A DNA stretch of 64,000 nucleotides from Ananas comosus (GCF_001540865.1 NC_033621.1:23055279-23119278), one strand, 5' to 3'; shown: positions 35,722 to 49,288, numbered from the stretch's first letter. Numbers and translations are program-made. The notes: generated from the sequence alone by a model not told the origin.

Positions 35722-38700
35722 ATGCGGAGTCGCGCCACACATCCTCTATCATCCATGGCGGCGGCGGTGGCCGCCGTGATGTCTCTGCTGGTTCTCGGTG
35801 CGGCCGTTCCGACGACCTTGGACGGGCCTTTTACCCCGGCAACTGCGCCGCTCAACGACAGGGTCTTCCGCGGACACGCTGTAGACTTGCCGGACTCCGA
35901 CCCACGAGTCCAGAGGAGCGTGAGGGGATGGGAGCCGGAGCAGGTCTCGGTGTCGCTCTCGGCCGCCGCCGACTCCGTGTGGATCTCCTGGATCACAGGT
36001 CTTCTGCTTCCTTTGTTCGTTTTCGCGTACTCAGTCGCCCGTAAACCGTATGTGTTTATGTCTGTGTGAAATTCTGCTCAAAAAAGGGTCTTTTTTGAGT
36101 TTGATGAATTGGACCCTTGATTTGTCCGACTCCCTCTTACGTCGGAGCTCGCTCGAGAATTTCGATAGGTCCAAGATGCGACCTTTGAATTGATTGGGCA
36201 GAGGTTGCTGTTTTGATCATGATGGGTCTCGTGAGATTTGGAATCAGGACGTTCTGTTCGGATGAGATTTCAACTCAAAAGAAGCATTTTTTTTATTCAT
36301 CGAAGGCTTCTTCCTTTGTCCTGATTGTAGGGGAATTTCAAATCGGGGAGAATGTTGAGCTGTTGGATCCTAAGACCGTCGCGAGCATTGTTCGCTATGG
36401 CTACTCTGAGAATTCGTTAACTCGCAAAGCTACTGGGCATTCACTTGTTTACAACCAACTTTATCCCTTCGAAGGCCTCCAAAATTACACCTCTGGAATC
36501 ATCCATCATGTTCGCCTCAAAGGTAATTTTACGGATTTATTCTCTGTGAACCTCTTCAGAGAGTTATTTAAGATTTTGTTTTACAGGTATTTCTCTTTTC
36601 CTTTGTGTTACGGTGTTGCTTAAGACAAATGAAAAAGGCAATCCAAATTGTTCTCAAAACTATCAAATTACATAGGCTAACGCACACGAAATTCTCCTAT
36701 AATTTGCCCTATTCTCATACAGAACATGTTGTTCTCAGCCTTCTTTTAATTTGTTATATATATCTCATTTCCGATACAATCTTTTCTCATGTTACGGCAC
36801 GCATTTTTCCAATACACATGTACTTTCTTTCGAGTAAAATGACTAGCACGCATAATATGTAATATCCCGCAAACACATTAAATATATGATCTCGCAGAAT
36901 CCTTCGTCAGCTCTGGCGATTTCTTTTGATTCTTGATATCCATAAACAATGTGTTATGGTTATTTCCAACCTCTCTTTGCGTATCTTTCACTTACTCCTA
37001 CTTGTGCTTCTTTTCAGGATTGAAACCAGAGACGCAGTATTACTACCAGTGTGGGGATCCTTCTCTACCAGCCATGAGCGACGTCCATGCTTTCCGAACC
37101 ATGCCTGCTTCGGGACCTCGAAGCTACCCTAAACGGATAGCCGTGGTCGGCGATTTGGGCCTCACATACAATACCACTTCCACGGTGGACCACATGATAA
37201 GCAACCAACCTGATCTAATAGTGTTAGTAGGCGACGTCAGCTATGCAAACTTGTATCTCACGAACGGAACTGGCTCGGATTGCTATTCCTGCTCATTCCC
37301 GCATACACCGATACACGAGACGTATCAGCCACGTTGGGACTACTGGGGAAGGTGAATATATCTCCAGCGTTTAATTTTACGCGCTGTTTCTTCAATTTGC
37401 TTTGATCCAACTGAATTGCAATCATTTTTAAGGTATATGGAGCCAGTTATCTCGAGAATACCGATGATGGTGATTGAAGGAAACCATGAGATAGAACAAC
37501 AGATTGATAACAGGACATTTGTGTCTTACGATGCTAGATTTGCATTCCCCTCCAGAGAGAGCAGATCATTCTCCTCATTCTATTACTCTTTTAACACTGG
37601 AGGAATACATTTCATTATGCTCGGAGCATACATTTCTTATAACAGATCAGGTGAATGCATCATAGACTCATACTGAATTGCTATGTCCCTTGAATGTCTT
37701 TTCTTTCTCGGGGATCCAAAGAGGAAACCCAGAAAAATAAACTGCAGTTGCTGTAAACGCAAACAAAAATGGCAGCTTGACTAATTCTGAGAACAATTTT
37801 ACAACTTACCTTCTCACGCGCATGGTTGAGATTGGATGAAGCATGTTGCGTGCGTCAAACAGTTAGGGATTCAATCAATCAAATTGTAGATTTGGGGAAT
37901 GGCATAACATATAATCATCTCACGCGTCTTGTAAATTCTGAAACTGCAAAACAGGAACCAATCTTTCATTGGTTTGTACCGTCACAATGCTACAAATATT
38001 ATGATCAAAGATTTACGCAAATCTTGGTTTGTAAACTATCATGACTAATCGTCAAATGTTTTAACACTTTGTCTCATTTCAGGGCAGCAGTACAAGTGGT
38101 TGGAGAAAGATCTAGCGAAGGTAGATAGAACAGTAACTCCTTGGTTGATAGCCGTTTGGCATCCGCCATGGTACAGCACCTACAAAGCCCACTACAGGGA
38201 AGCGGAGTGCATGAGGGTGGAAATGGAGGATCTCCTCTACTCATACGGTGTCGACGTTGTCTTCAATGGACATGTAACTCTACTCTCACATTTTTTGTGA
38301 CAATTTTCGCCTCTGCAATTACCTTATTTCTGCAAAATATACAAACTCACTTAACTGTAGTTAAGTAGTTTGCATTATAAATTTAGTTATGGCAACAATA
38401 CCTGCTGTAGGTTATCGATATTTCCCTTTATATATATGCAGGTTCACGCTTATGAACGGTCGAACCGTGTCTACAACTACAAATTGGACCCCTGCGGTCC
38501 AGTTTACATCACAGTCGGGGATGGCGGCAACCGGGAGAAGATGGCGATCAACCACGCAGATGACCCTGACAACTGCCCTGACCCATCAACAACACCTGAC
38601 GAGTACATGGGCGGCTTCTGCGCGTTCAACTTCACGTCGGGCCCAGCTGCAGGCAAGTTCTGCTGGGACCGCCAGCCCGAGTACAGCGCTTATCGCGAGA

Positions 38701-38923
38701 GTAGCTTTGGCCACGGGATCGTAGAGGTACCAGGCCTAGTTTACAACTGTTTTTGCATTTCAAAGCATTTAAATCAACGAGATAATGCGTTAAATTGCTG
38801 CGATATTTGTAGGTGAAGAATGAGACTCATGCTTTGTGGACATGGCATCGGAACCAAGATCTATACGGCGATGCAGGAGATGAGATTTATATAGTCAGGG
38901 AGCCTGAGAAGTGCCCCCATTAA
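35722..38923 (+). CDS. Purple acid phosphatase, PAP15-like (possible phytase)
   Basis: Secreted Fe-Zn/Mn metallophosphoesterase. Seven exons: 35722-35998, 36331-36522, 37018-37351, 37433-37650, 38083-38273, 38442-38726, 38813-38923; 535 aa (524 from the ATG at 35755), close to high-molecular-weight plant PAPs. A hydrophobic signal peptide (AAVAAVMSLLVLGAAV) is followed by a fibronectin-like N-domain. All five metal-binding blocks are present: GDLG (Asp202), GDVSY (Asp229, Tyr232), GNHE (Asn285, His286), VWHPPW (His367) and GHVHAYER (His404, His406). Several N-glycosylation sequons (NTTS, NGTGS, NRTF) are visible. I recall the closest Arabidopsis group as PAP15/PAP23, whose member PAP15 has phytase activity; substrate here is inferred only. 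Confidence 0.95.
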
Positions 38924-40285
38924 CCGAAAAGATTTGTTTGATTAGCGATCTAGGCGTTCGAATGAAGCTTTTGTTAAAGCTGGAAATTCAGATTGAAGAA
39001 TAATGTAAGCTTACAGGGATTGTGATAAACAGAAGTAAATAATTGAATGTATGATGAAATAATCAGATCAATAGTGTTTCTTTCCTGTGCATGATTGATT
39101 GATCTTTTTTGAGTAATTTATGAGGCTTAATCCTTTTGTTTAGCAAGGAATATGGAGAGTTTGAGAAACCAAAAGAGAAAAGTTTGAAACTAGTTTGGAG
39201 TGTGTTATGAAAACAAAATTTTGAAAACTACTTGAAATCTGCAAAACTGCAAATCTGCAAAATTTTGTCACCTTTTGATCATTCGGTTAGTGTTGTCAAA
39301 AAATCATGAAATTTGATTTTTAGATATTTTAGATAGTTTAAATCATATTTAACAGTGCCAATCGTCAATTTGTAAGCTCTATTATCAAAAACAAATTGAT
39401 AGTAAATCCAGCCGTTTGTTCCTGATAGTAGCCCAATCAAGCTCTCCCTCTCTAGATAGATAGAATTAGGCTAGAATATTATTAATAGCACCAAGTCGTT
39501 AGTACTAGTAACTATTCAGCACTTTGATGAAACAATGTATAATTAGAATGATAGTGGTCCTCTAGGGTTGAGTGGGTGGTTAATTGATAAATTTCAAATC
39601 TAATATGTGTGGAAATAAATTTTTTACATAAATGTGATGGTCTATATTACATAAGGTATTTAACACGTGAGAATGTTATTTGTAAATTCAAAAAATAAGT
39701 GTGAATTTTATATCCGTCCAGTGTCCATCCGAAGAGGAATTCTACACTATCACATTTACACCACGTCTTCAATAATAAGCCAATCATATTTCTTCTTTTC
39801 AAACAAAAGTATAATAAAATTATATTTTTATAATCATGATGGGATATATATTTCTAAAAGGAGATATTTGATTAGCTTGTTACGTCACGTCACCGATATA
39901 TCAGTGTATTCTAGATTTTTCCCACTGAAGACTAATTTAAACTTACTTTTTAAACGTATAAATAACATTATTTTTATGACATAATAATACTTTAACATGT
40001 GAGCACATTACTAAATTTGACAAAAAAAGCTAGTGGTTTTTGGTTCCAAGTTGCAACTAAGGGGGTCGTTTCCAAATTAGCCATAGTTCCGGTACCTCCA
40101 TACAATTTCACTCTTTTTTTCTATTTTTTCTACCGCTCTTTTCACTTCCCCCAACATTTCCTTATCCTCTCCGAGAGAGAGAGAGAGGAGAGAGAGAGAG
40201 AGTAAAAAAAAAAACTCTTTTTCTTTCCGCCGCCGACTCCTCCTCCCTCTCCGACTTTCGAAGTCGGCGACGGATTCGCGATCAG
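38924..40285. other. Intergenic with MITE fragment and decarboxylase leader
   Basis: Contains the phosphatase 3' UTR, a family A MITE fragment (39232-39435, right half), AT-rich DNA, a CACGTG at 39665-39670, and a GA tract at 40173-40202 just upstream of the next coding start. No gene seen. Confidence 0.5.
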
Positions 40286-42931
40286 ATGCATTCGCCGGCC
40301 TTCGCTCTGCCGAATTTCAGCTCAAAAATGGCTTCCTCTTCTTCTTCTTCTACCAGCCGTTGGAACCCCGTGATCAAACCGCAGCCGTCCGATGTAAGCG
40401 GCTTCTTTCTAGCTTTTTCCCCTCTTTTTTCTTCTTTTTCTTTTTGAATGATTTACATATCAATGTAATGTAACTTGGACTCTGTTCTATTAAGTAATAA
40501 GTGTTCAGGATCTATTTTTGAAATGCAATGAAGGCCCCTTTTTACGAATCAGAATTCGAATTTCGAAATTCAAATGGCCTCTCAATGGTGAGTTTATATT
40601 CATTCTCGGAATCTTACGTGATACTGTTATTCGATAACTTAAGCTTTTAGATACAGACGAACAATTATTTGACATAGTATTAGAACGAGCAGAAAAACGA
40701 ATTAGAATCTGATGTGACATAAAGTGAAGTATTGAACGTAAAACATGAAAATGCTGTTGTCTGATAGTTTAAGCTTCTAGTGATAAACGACTGTTCAAAA
40801 CTATTTCCCTTTCGTTCCCATTTCCCAGTTTCTTTGCCGCCGTCTGAACTGTTTTCTGGCAATTCTGTCAGTACCAGAATCTCAGAAAACTGGCTCAGAA
40901 AAAGTGGCAGCGGAGCCGTTGCTTTGGTGGTTACTGGAACGAAAGTCGGTCGGTGCAACGCAGAAGGAAACGCGGCGCTTTCGGTGTAAGTTCTTTTACC
41001 GTCAGACTGCTCCTGCCGGAATTCTCTTTAGACGCGCGGAGTTATGGATAATTTAAGAGATTATATGAAAGATACATCTGAACATGAAAATATTACACTG
41101 CATATAATGCAGGCCAATCTAAATGTGCTCTATGACATCATCGGCCTACGAACATCAAAACTAGGTTTAGTAGTGAAATTGGTCGATCATAAGTGATTAA
41201 TTACGCGAGAAATTTAAGGTATGGAGAAAACAGCGGGACAGCGAAACTTGTTTTCTTTAGTTTCCTCAGCAATAATCGTTAGAATCATCGGACGGCAAGC
41301 TGATACAGAGATCGCTACAATCTTATGCAGCTTGTTGTTCCTACTTGCCTCAGGAAGCGCCAATCGTCAGCGCTACAAGAGTGCAATGTGCAACTTCTTC
41401 ATCGAGCATGCCTACGATCTCAAATGCTGAGATGCCACTCGCAGATTCTCTAACTGCTGTGAAAGGAAGCAGCGCCCCCCTCGTTCAAGCGCTAAAGTCG
41501 GCCGCCCAACAAGCTGTCTCCTGCTTTCACTTTCCTGGACACAACAGAGGCAAAGCTGCCCCGTCCTCAATGTCGAGCCTCACTGGTTTGGGAACATTCG
41601 TACACGACTTGCCCGAACTTCCTGAGCTCGACGACCTCTTCTCCCCAAGTGGTGCGATTTTAGATGCTCAGAGAAAGGCGTCCGAACTGTTTGGCTCGTC
41701 TAGAACTTGGTTTCTTGTTAATGGAACGACGTGCGGGATCCAGGCTTCGATAATGGCATCTTGCTCCCCAGGCAAAACACTTATCCTACCTCGGAATTCT
41801 CATATTTCGGCTATATCGGGTCTGGTTTTATCCGGTGCTGTACCAAAGTATGTAATGCCGGAGTATAATCCCGAATGGGATATTCCTGGTGCGGTAACCC
41901 CATTACAAGTAGAGAGAGCGATGAAGGAACTGGAGAGAGACGGAAAGACGGCAGCTGCAGTCTTACTAATATCGCCAACTTACCACGGCATATGCAGCAA
42001 TGTGGAAGAGATCTCTAAGTTGTGCCACTCCCGTGGAATTCCCCTTATAGTCGATGAAGCTCACGGCGCCCATTTCGGGTTTCACCTCGGGTTCCCAAGA
42101 ACTGCATTGGAACAAGGTGCGGATTTGGCGGTCCAATCAACGCATAAAGTTCTATCCTCACTGACGCAGTCGTCGATGCTTCATTCGAAAGGAGAGCTTG
42201 TGGACGCGGATAGGGTGAGCAGATGCCTTCAAATGCTTCAGAGCTCCAGCCCTAGCTATCTCCTCCTCGCCTCTTTAGATGCTGCGAGAGCTCAGCTGAG
42301 TGATAACCCAGAAATTTTCGGGAGAGCCCTCGATATGTCGGCAGAAGCTAAGAAGCATCTCAGTCTAATTCCGGGTATATCTGTATTGGGTTTATCAAGC
42401 TTCGACTCTGCTTTTCCCGCCATTGATCCGTTGCGTATCACTGTCGGCTTTTCACGACTAAATATATCAGGATACGTGGCCGATGAGATAGTATCCAGCG
42501 AACATCACATAGTATGCGAGCTCGTCGGGACTCGATCGCAAACTTTTGCTGTCAACTTGGGGACTCGAAAGGAGGACATTCAAAGGCTTGTTTTATCTAT
42601 GAAGCATTTATCATCAGATTTTTATCAGGCAAATGAAGGGAAAACCTCTTTGAAAAGTGGTGTTTGTGCTCCCCTTGGTACTAGCTCTATGCAGTTGACT
42701 CCGAGGGACGCGTTTTTCGCGAAAAAGAGGAAAGTGCTTATCGGAGAGAGCCTTGGTAAGATATGCGGCGAGCTTATTTGTCCATATCCGCCCGGGATTC
42801 CAGTTTTGGTTCCTGGTGAAGTGATTACTGAGGATGCACTATCCTATCTTTTGGATGTGAGGAATATGGGCGCGGGGATTAGCGGCGCAGCTGATGATAA
42901 GCTCTCTTCCATGCTTGTGTGTGACTTTTAA
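40286..42931 (+). CDS. Bacterial-type Orn/Lys/Arg decarboxylase (PLP fold I), probably plastid-targeted
   Basis: PLP-dependent decarboxylase related to bacterial SpeA/CadA-like enzymes and unlike the alanine-racemase-fold plant ADC/ODC. Exon 1 (40286-40393; Met candidates at 40286 and 40328) encodes a Ser-rich, transit-peptide-like start. Exon 41354-42931 (526 codons with stop) follows in compatible phase and carries the whole catalytic body: FHFPGHNRGK, NGTTCGIQASIMA, SPTYHGICSNVEEI, DEAHGAHFGFH and STHKVLSSLTQSSMLH (PLP-binding Lys301), with a C-terminal domain CPYPPGIPVLVPGE. Total is 561 aa. An extra exon near 40830-40990 is possible but its phases do not fit. AATAAA at 43127-43132 is a likely poly(A) signal. 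The substrate (Lys, Arg or Orn) cannot be read from the sequence. Confidence 0.9.
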
Positions 42932-44854
42932 TGCAGGTTATTCTTTTGATGTTTAATTTTTAACGCGGGATCGACTCGCAAACATGCAAATTAAGGACTA
43001 GAAATAATATGGATGTGTTTGCTTCAAAACAATGTCAGAACAAAAGGTGAAGGATTGTGTAAGCAGCAGTTAGTATATATAGCGAAAAAAAAAAAATGCT
43101 TGAACTTGGTTGTAAAATGGCAGTAAAATAAAGGCAATATGGAGTTCTACTTTGTACTTTATCCTTTCTCCTATTCAATGAATTGCAGCAGAGAAATTTA
43201 TGCTGTGTGTGTAATTTGTATGGCTATTTATTTTGATCTTTATCTAATGTTCTTATTGTAAAGTCCTAAAGAGTACATATTATTTTAATAGATTTTTTTT
43301 TTTTTTTCATTTTGGAAAACCTATATTTATATAAAGATAATGATTACTTACTGAATATATATTATCAGTTTTCGTAGCATTAAATAAGATTTGATCATAC
43401 TTATTAGAGCAGTTTGATTGATACTCTATTTTACACTATATATAAGATTCAGAATCAAATTTAAACATTATCAGAAAAGGTTTTGAGTTTGTGATAATGC
43501 AATAGTAGATTAGGTTTGTCGCGGGTTGCTTAATTAATTATTAATCAATTAAAATGAATATAAAACACTTTCTAATCCAAAAAAAAAACTTTAAAACCAA
43601 GACTTTGATGTTGCAGACCGAATATTAATATTTGTGTAATTAGAAAGATGATATATATCTGGATCGGGCATCTTAACAAAAAAATGTGATTATCTCGCGA
43701 TAAGCGACAAAGATTGATCAGGACATGGAGACAAGATGTGCTCGCTAATCTAATTTGCACACGAATTAATTAATTGATTAATGTCAGAATATAAGCAAAT
43801 CATATAAAGAAGGTTCGGTACTCTGTCATATCACATGAACTGCACAAAAGAAAATGAACAAATATTTTTTTAAAAAAATTCTTTCTTTTGTGTTATTTTT
43901 TTTATTATAATTATTCATCTCTGTATTTTTTCTCCCTCCTTTTTTTAATTTTCGTATTAATTTATTCGATTTCTTTTTTTTTTTTTTTTTTGCTCTTCTT
44001 GTATATATACTCTCTTCTACTTAATTTAATTGAAGAGTTATATATACTCAATAGCATATTAAATATATATAGAAATATGAACTATATTAGCTATTATACT
44101 GCCATCAAAATCATTAATAGAAACTTTGTAGCTGGATTTTTTTTTTTTTGTGTTTAGCATCCTTAAAATATTTTAGTTTACAACAATCCTACAAGAATTA
44201 TAAATACAAAAATGACTTCATATTTGTACACATAAGCGTTACGCAGGATAAAAAAGAAACTGTGTTTAGAATAATATATAAAAAGAATAAGAGATTTACA
44301 TTCTATTTTTAAAAATATATTATATTATTTAACTAAACACGATAAATGAATCACCGTATTCAAAAAATATTTCGTATGGCTCATATGATTTTTGCATCTA
44401 TAATTTTGATAAACTTATTTGCAATTTTTTTTTTGAGAGAGAGAGAACTAAATACAAAAAAAAAGTTCTTATAGCTACCTAACACAACTGCAACAATTAA
44501 TGATCGATAAACAGCTTATAATTACTGATAAGACATTATTGAGAATGACAAATGAGTTTTCTTTCTGCGATATTGTAGCATGCATACGTGCGAAAACAAA
44601 AACAAGAAAAAGAGAAAAAAAAAAACACATACAAAAACCACAATTTTGACGGTCAACGGATCGTGGGTTAATGGACTTGGATTCTCGACATATATATATA
44701 GAACCAAATCCGACCGGTTAATACTCTTTGATCGAATTAATAAAGTCTCTATATTATGTCATATGCCAAACATATATACTACCACAAACACACAAAAGAA
44801 TTATATATAAATATATACGAGCTAGGATGGTATACTATTAGTATAAATATATAG
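42932..44854. other. AT-rich intergenic spacer
   Basis: Decarboxylase 3' UTR to about 43150, then AT-rich DNA with poly(T) runs (43290-43308, 43974-43991, 44138-44149) and short AT repeats. I see no gene and no clear transposon ends. Confidence 0.45.
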
Positions 44855-45075
44855 AGTTGAGTTAGAATACTCTCAAAAGCACCAAGGGAGTAGTGCTTTT
44901 GAGTTTTTAACCTTTTGATGGAGAGACGTAGGGTTGGAATGATGGTGGTAGATAGTGGTAGGTGGAATAGTGTTTGATTCAAGAACTATTAGTAATCAAG
45001 CAGTAGATCCAAGAAGTAGAAACTTAAAAGTACCAAAGGGCCTAATGTTTCTAAAAACATTCTAGCTCAAATATA
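44855..45075. mobile_element. MITE, family B copy 3
   Basis: Related in complement to the other family B copies (GGTTGGAATGATGG interior, GAGTT-type left end, CATTCTAGCTC right end). It carries a perfect 11-bp hairpin at 44872-44903 (CTCAAAAGCAC, 10-base loop, GTGCTTTTGAG). Confidence 0.6.
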
Positions 45076-45344
45076 TATATATATATATACTGAAATTATA
45101 TATATGCACCAACAAGTAAACAATCTTAAAAAGAGCTCCCCATATCAAAACAAGCTATACTACAAGTTCACATGCAAGTGCATGCACCCTGCTGTCTCAT
45201 TAGTCATCAACATGCATGCACCAAGAGATAGTTATAAGCTATATACCAAAGCAATTAATAACCAACAAGGAAAACCACAAGAAGAAGAAGAAGAAGAAGA
45301 AGAAGAAGAAAGAAGCAGTTACACCTCACTATGGCCAACAAACC

Positions 45345-46006
45345 CTAGGGGACCATGGGGTGAGGGGAAGGTAGAGAGAGAGAGTTATGAGGAGGAGGTA
45401 GAAAGAGAAACTCATGAGGAGGCCTGCTGCTGCTGCTCTTCATGCTGCTCACACCATCCAACCCTATGTGAGCCACATGCTGCACATCTGTTGGAAACCC
45501 TATCACCATCTCCCTCTCTTCCTCCTCCTCATCACCACCACCACCACCATCACCATCTTCTTCATAGACCACAAACAGCTGGGACAAGCCCATCTTGAAG
45601 CCCCTGATCAGCTTCTGCAGCCCCGCAGAGATGCTCGGCTTCGGAAGCGCCAGAATCCTGACCGCGCTTCTCGGCTTCTGATCGCCGCCGCCGCTGTTGT
45701 GTGGGCTCTCCTCTGCTAAAACCATTAGAAGTAATCGTAACAATAAAGAAGTCAAAGCTACTCTACTACTTACAGGATAGCTAAATAATCAAGTGTCAAA
45801 CAGCGAGCAGCCTTACATATATATGCATAAGAAGAGGTTTTTTTTTTTCTTTACATGTATATATACATACTTGATTGTAGTGGGGGGATTGGACCTAGTT
45901 GAGTATTCTTCGGCTGGGTGTGGAGGACGGAGACGCTCGATTGAGAAACGCAACCGACGGAAAAGGGGAGGACGACGAACCGATCCATTCTCCGGTCTCT
46001 CATCAT
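45345..46006 (-). CDS. ROP-interactive CRIB motif protein (RIC)
   Basis: RIC proteins are effectors of ROP/RAC small GTPases controlling cytoskeleton and polar growth. Two exons: 46006-45871 and 45715-45345, phase 1 junction, 168 aa. The start MMRDRRMDRFVVLPFSVGCV is typical of the family. The CRIB motif is at residues 117-133 (IGFPTDVQHVAHIGLDG), preceded by a basic amphipathic segment (GLQKLIRGFKMGLSQLFVVY) and an acidic Gly/Glu linker. The C-terminus is a Pro/Ser-rich tail ending HPMVP. Downstream is a (GAA)n tract (45280-45310). A minus-strand TATA box (TATATAA, 46095-46101) lies about 90 bp upstream. The RIC subgroup is not determined. Confidence 0.92.
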
Positions 46007-46094
46007 GGCTTCATGAATATTAATACTGAAGAGTGTGATGAGAGAGGAATTTGGTGGTTATGAGAATGAAAGAAATGAAGAGCAGGTGGATTTG

Positions 46095-46101
46095 TTATAT
46101 A
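46095..46101 (-). promoter_or_regulatory. TATA box of the RIC gene
   Basis: TATATAA on the minus strand, about 90 bp upstream of the ATG at 46006, which would leave a leader of about 60 bases. Confidence 0.5.
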
Positions 46102-46195
46102 CTGGGTGGTGTTGGCTTTGTTAGCAAGCATGCATGATTTCCACTATATGCATATGAAAGAACCAAAAGAAGGCTTATATACAAATTAAAGTTTG

Positions 46196-46231
<36 letters not shown>

Positions 46232-46390
46232 GTTATGGAGTGGGTTGGGTTGGGTTGGATTGGATTGGTTGGTTTGGTACCAACTCTTTTTCGTTTGAAT
46301 GCAAGTCCAAATTGTAGGCCTAAGAACCCACTAATAGCTTTAAATTTTGTGTCCATTTCTTTTCAGATGGTTCTACTTTTTTTGTAATGT

Positions 46391-46434
<44 letters not shown>

Positions 46435-48199
46435 ACTTGTTACCTCCCTTGAAGACCAAGTCATCAAAATTAAAGGCCCCTTTCCCTTTGCACTTTTCCT
46501 CCTTTTCCCCCTCCAACCACTACTTCCTCTCCTTGGAAAATTAAATCAATCACAGAGTGAGATGCAAGCAATTTACATAACTATTTAGAATCTATTCTAA
46601 ATGAAATAAATGAAGCGGATAACGTGCTATCTATCTCTCTTAAAAATAAAAAAAAATCACTACTGCATATATATATATGGGGCCATGGAATCATTCTTCA
46701 CCAATTTGATACAAGGATAATTTGCTTCTATTAAAATATTGATTGGGTCACTCCAACATCTTATTTTTTAAAAAATTTATCAAGTTCTTTTTTATAAAGA
46801 AATAATGTAATCCACTAGATGAATTAAACAGTTACGAAATCATCAAGGTGATCTCATGATCAAAGTAGGTAAGTTTAATGGCAAATACTCAGTAGAATTT
46901 ACTCCTGATGCAGAGTCAAAGCGATAAATATTGCTTTCCGTAAACTTTCATACTTTTACAAACAGACCTTTTAAACTCATAGTTATTTTTAATAACAATC
47001 GAGTAGCCTTTTATAGGATATATAATGGTAGGATAGTTAAAACTTAGTTATGATAGTGATCTACAAAGGTTTTTTTTTAAAAAAAAAAAATTTGTAGTAA
47101 CACCATGTAGAGTATTCTCCTATCAACATATATGATAATGATTAATTGTACCTGAATCATTTTCCTTATAAAGTACACAAGCTTGAGTTCCCAATATTAA
47201 CCTCCTTTAGGTACGTAGTACAGTTCACTTGTTCTTTCATTCACAGAATCTCACAGAAGATCCTAACCAGTAAAAGGCAATCCAAACACTCTTTTTTTAA
47301 CAAAAGAAAAGTAGAGTAAATTGTGTGGGTATAGTTCTTAACTTAAAACAGCCAAAGGATTGGACTGGAATATTTAATTTCAGCACATTAATTATTATAT
47401 TTTTTATTATTATTATTATTATTATTAAGCAGTAATACTTCAATACCCCATATAAATCTGACATTTATTCTTCTTATAGATGATTTAGATTATATGACCT
47501 AGAGAGCTGACCTAATATTGAAGCATTAGTTCATCACCAGGTATATTATAAAGGGTATTTTGGTTTTTGTTAAAATGATTTTGGTCTGACAAAATCCATG
47601 TTTTATTTCAACTAAGAATACTGTATGACTTTTCAAATGCTGACAACAATAGTTGGATTTCAATTACTAACCAAATTGTAATAATAAATTCAAAAACAAC
47701 AATTTAAAGACTTAATCTATAAATCAAATTCATTTTTTTTAAAGTATAAAACAATTTTAAAATAATACTTTCAGTTCATTCAAAATCTTTAATTTAAATC
47801 AAAAATATAAATTTGGCCTTTAAGATTAAAAGTCTTAATTTAGATTCAAATTTAAAGTTTAATATAATTTTGCAAAATTAATTTTACGATTATAATACCA
47901 CTTCAAAATTAAAATTTAAATTTAATTTTTTGTGCTGACTACTTATAAAAATATAGGTATTATCAATGTAGTAAGTACAAAGTAAATATGATATTTAATA
48001 TTAATAGGATGATGACAATTTAGTAGTGTTACTATTTTTTTTTCTTAATATTGTATATTGAACAATTCAATCTCGGTAACCTATGCAACAGGTTATTTAT
48101 GTAAATCCAATTATACCCTTTATAATAGAATTAGATTTTAATATTTTATGGGTGTATTGAGCGATTTCTCTTATTATGTTTATTATTATTAACGATACG
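46102..48199. other. RIC upstream region and AT-rich spacer
   Basis: Holds (TG)n(AG)n at 46196-46232, a (CT)n tract at about 46394-46432, a SINE 3' fragment (46586-46657), an (ATT)n tract near 47406-47428, and AT-rich DNA. No gene found. Confidence 0.5.
46586..46657 (+). mobile_element. SINE 3'-end fragment
   Basis: Only the tail survives: AAATGAAATAAATGAAGCGG, ATAACGTGCTATCTATCTCT, then an A-rich stretch. It lacks the tRNA-like head. Confidence 0.65.
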
Positions 48200-48766
48200 T
48201 CTTGATTGTCATTTTGAAAAGCCTAAGTTTTCATACTTTTCAATATTTCGATGATAGAACATTCGAATCAACGATTATTTATGTTATGCATTATTCTCGA
48301 CAATGGAATTATCCAATTCGACGATTATTTATGTTATTGCATGATCTACGCTATTAGATACATACTATATCTAGAATTTAATTTCGTGTTTTTCGATATT
48401 CATTTGCTAAGTGATCAAAAAAGGCTGAAAATGACGTATTTTAACATGTGAACCAATTTAAAATTATGTGAAATTTTTTAAAAAATGTACTGCCCTACGT
48501 ATTCAAAGAGCCGAGTATCAATATTTTTTATTTAAATTTAAAGTCTTTTATTATTTTTTTATGCAAGATTTTTATTTACAGCCATTTATTTTGAAGCTAT
48601 TGTGTCAACTAAGCAATATAATTAAAAAAACTATGAAATTTGATTTCTAACGTAGTCGCAACACTGTAGATTATGTCTAACCAAGCCGATTGCCAAATCG
48701 GATACTCTATCATTAAAAACAACTTGAAAATACGAAAAATTTCATATTTTCGAAAGCATAGTAGCC
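48200..48766. mobile_element. MITE, family A copy 7
   Basis: Right end GCATAGTAGCC at 48766 preceded by ATCATTAAAAACAACTTG as in other copies, and a subterminal hairpin at about 48725-48750 (GAAAATACGA / TCATATTTTC, one mismatch). The left arm contains the matching CGATGATAGAACATTCGAAT motif. Confidence 0.65.
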
Positions 48767-48894
48767 TAGCTTCACGTATGTTCATTGTTTGTAAGTGCAA
48801 CCTTTCTAAAATTTTTTGCTACACTGAATTTTATTACAAACTTCTTGGATATAACACCCCATAAATCGAGCTAAGCTAAAGCGGTGGTAGAACT

Positions 48895-49073
48895 ATTAAT
48901 TTTTTTTTTTTTTTTTTTTGAAGAGAGAGAGAGAGAGTAGGTAGCACGCTACCCGCTTCGTTTATTTCATTTAGAAATAAACTTAGCTGGAAATATGAAT
49001 CAACTAGGATTCGAACTTGGATCTCGGGTACCAACCACTAAACCCTTTGCCACTTGCTTTAAGGACGGTCGGT
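48895..49073 (-). mobile_element. tRNA-derived SINE, full length
   Basis: On the minus strand: a tRNA-like head with GTGGCAAAGGGTTTAGTGG (box A) and CAAGTTCGAATCC (box B), then AAATAAACGAAGCGGGTAGC, GTGCTACC, CT-rich tract, poly(A). Target duplication GTGGTAGAACT is at 48884-48894 and 49074-49084. Confidence 0.9.
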
Positions 49074-49288
49074 GTGGTAGAACTGTAGTTGTTGTTAGAG
49101 CAGAACTGATTATACTGAAACCGCAAAGAGGAGATAGGTATGAATTTATTAATGTTTCTTTGATTGAACTCTTGGTTCGATTAGTTGTTGAAATGTCTAT
49201 TACAATCTAAAAGTTAACAGCCAAATAGAAGATCCATCTTAATTTTGCTATAAAAAAAAAGTATTTAGCAGGGTTTCTGATCAGAAGT

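Noticed and set aside
40780..40989. Extra coding exon of the decarboxylase gene
   Set aside because: Has a good donor (GTAAGT) but neither frame is phase-compatible with exon 1 and the main exon; left as a possible alternative exon only.
45104..45598. A 164-codon plus-strand frame with a poly-Glu run
   Set aside because: Antisense to RIC exon 2 and a (GAA)n microsatellite.
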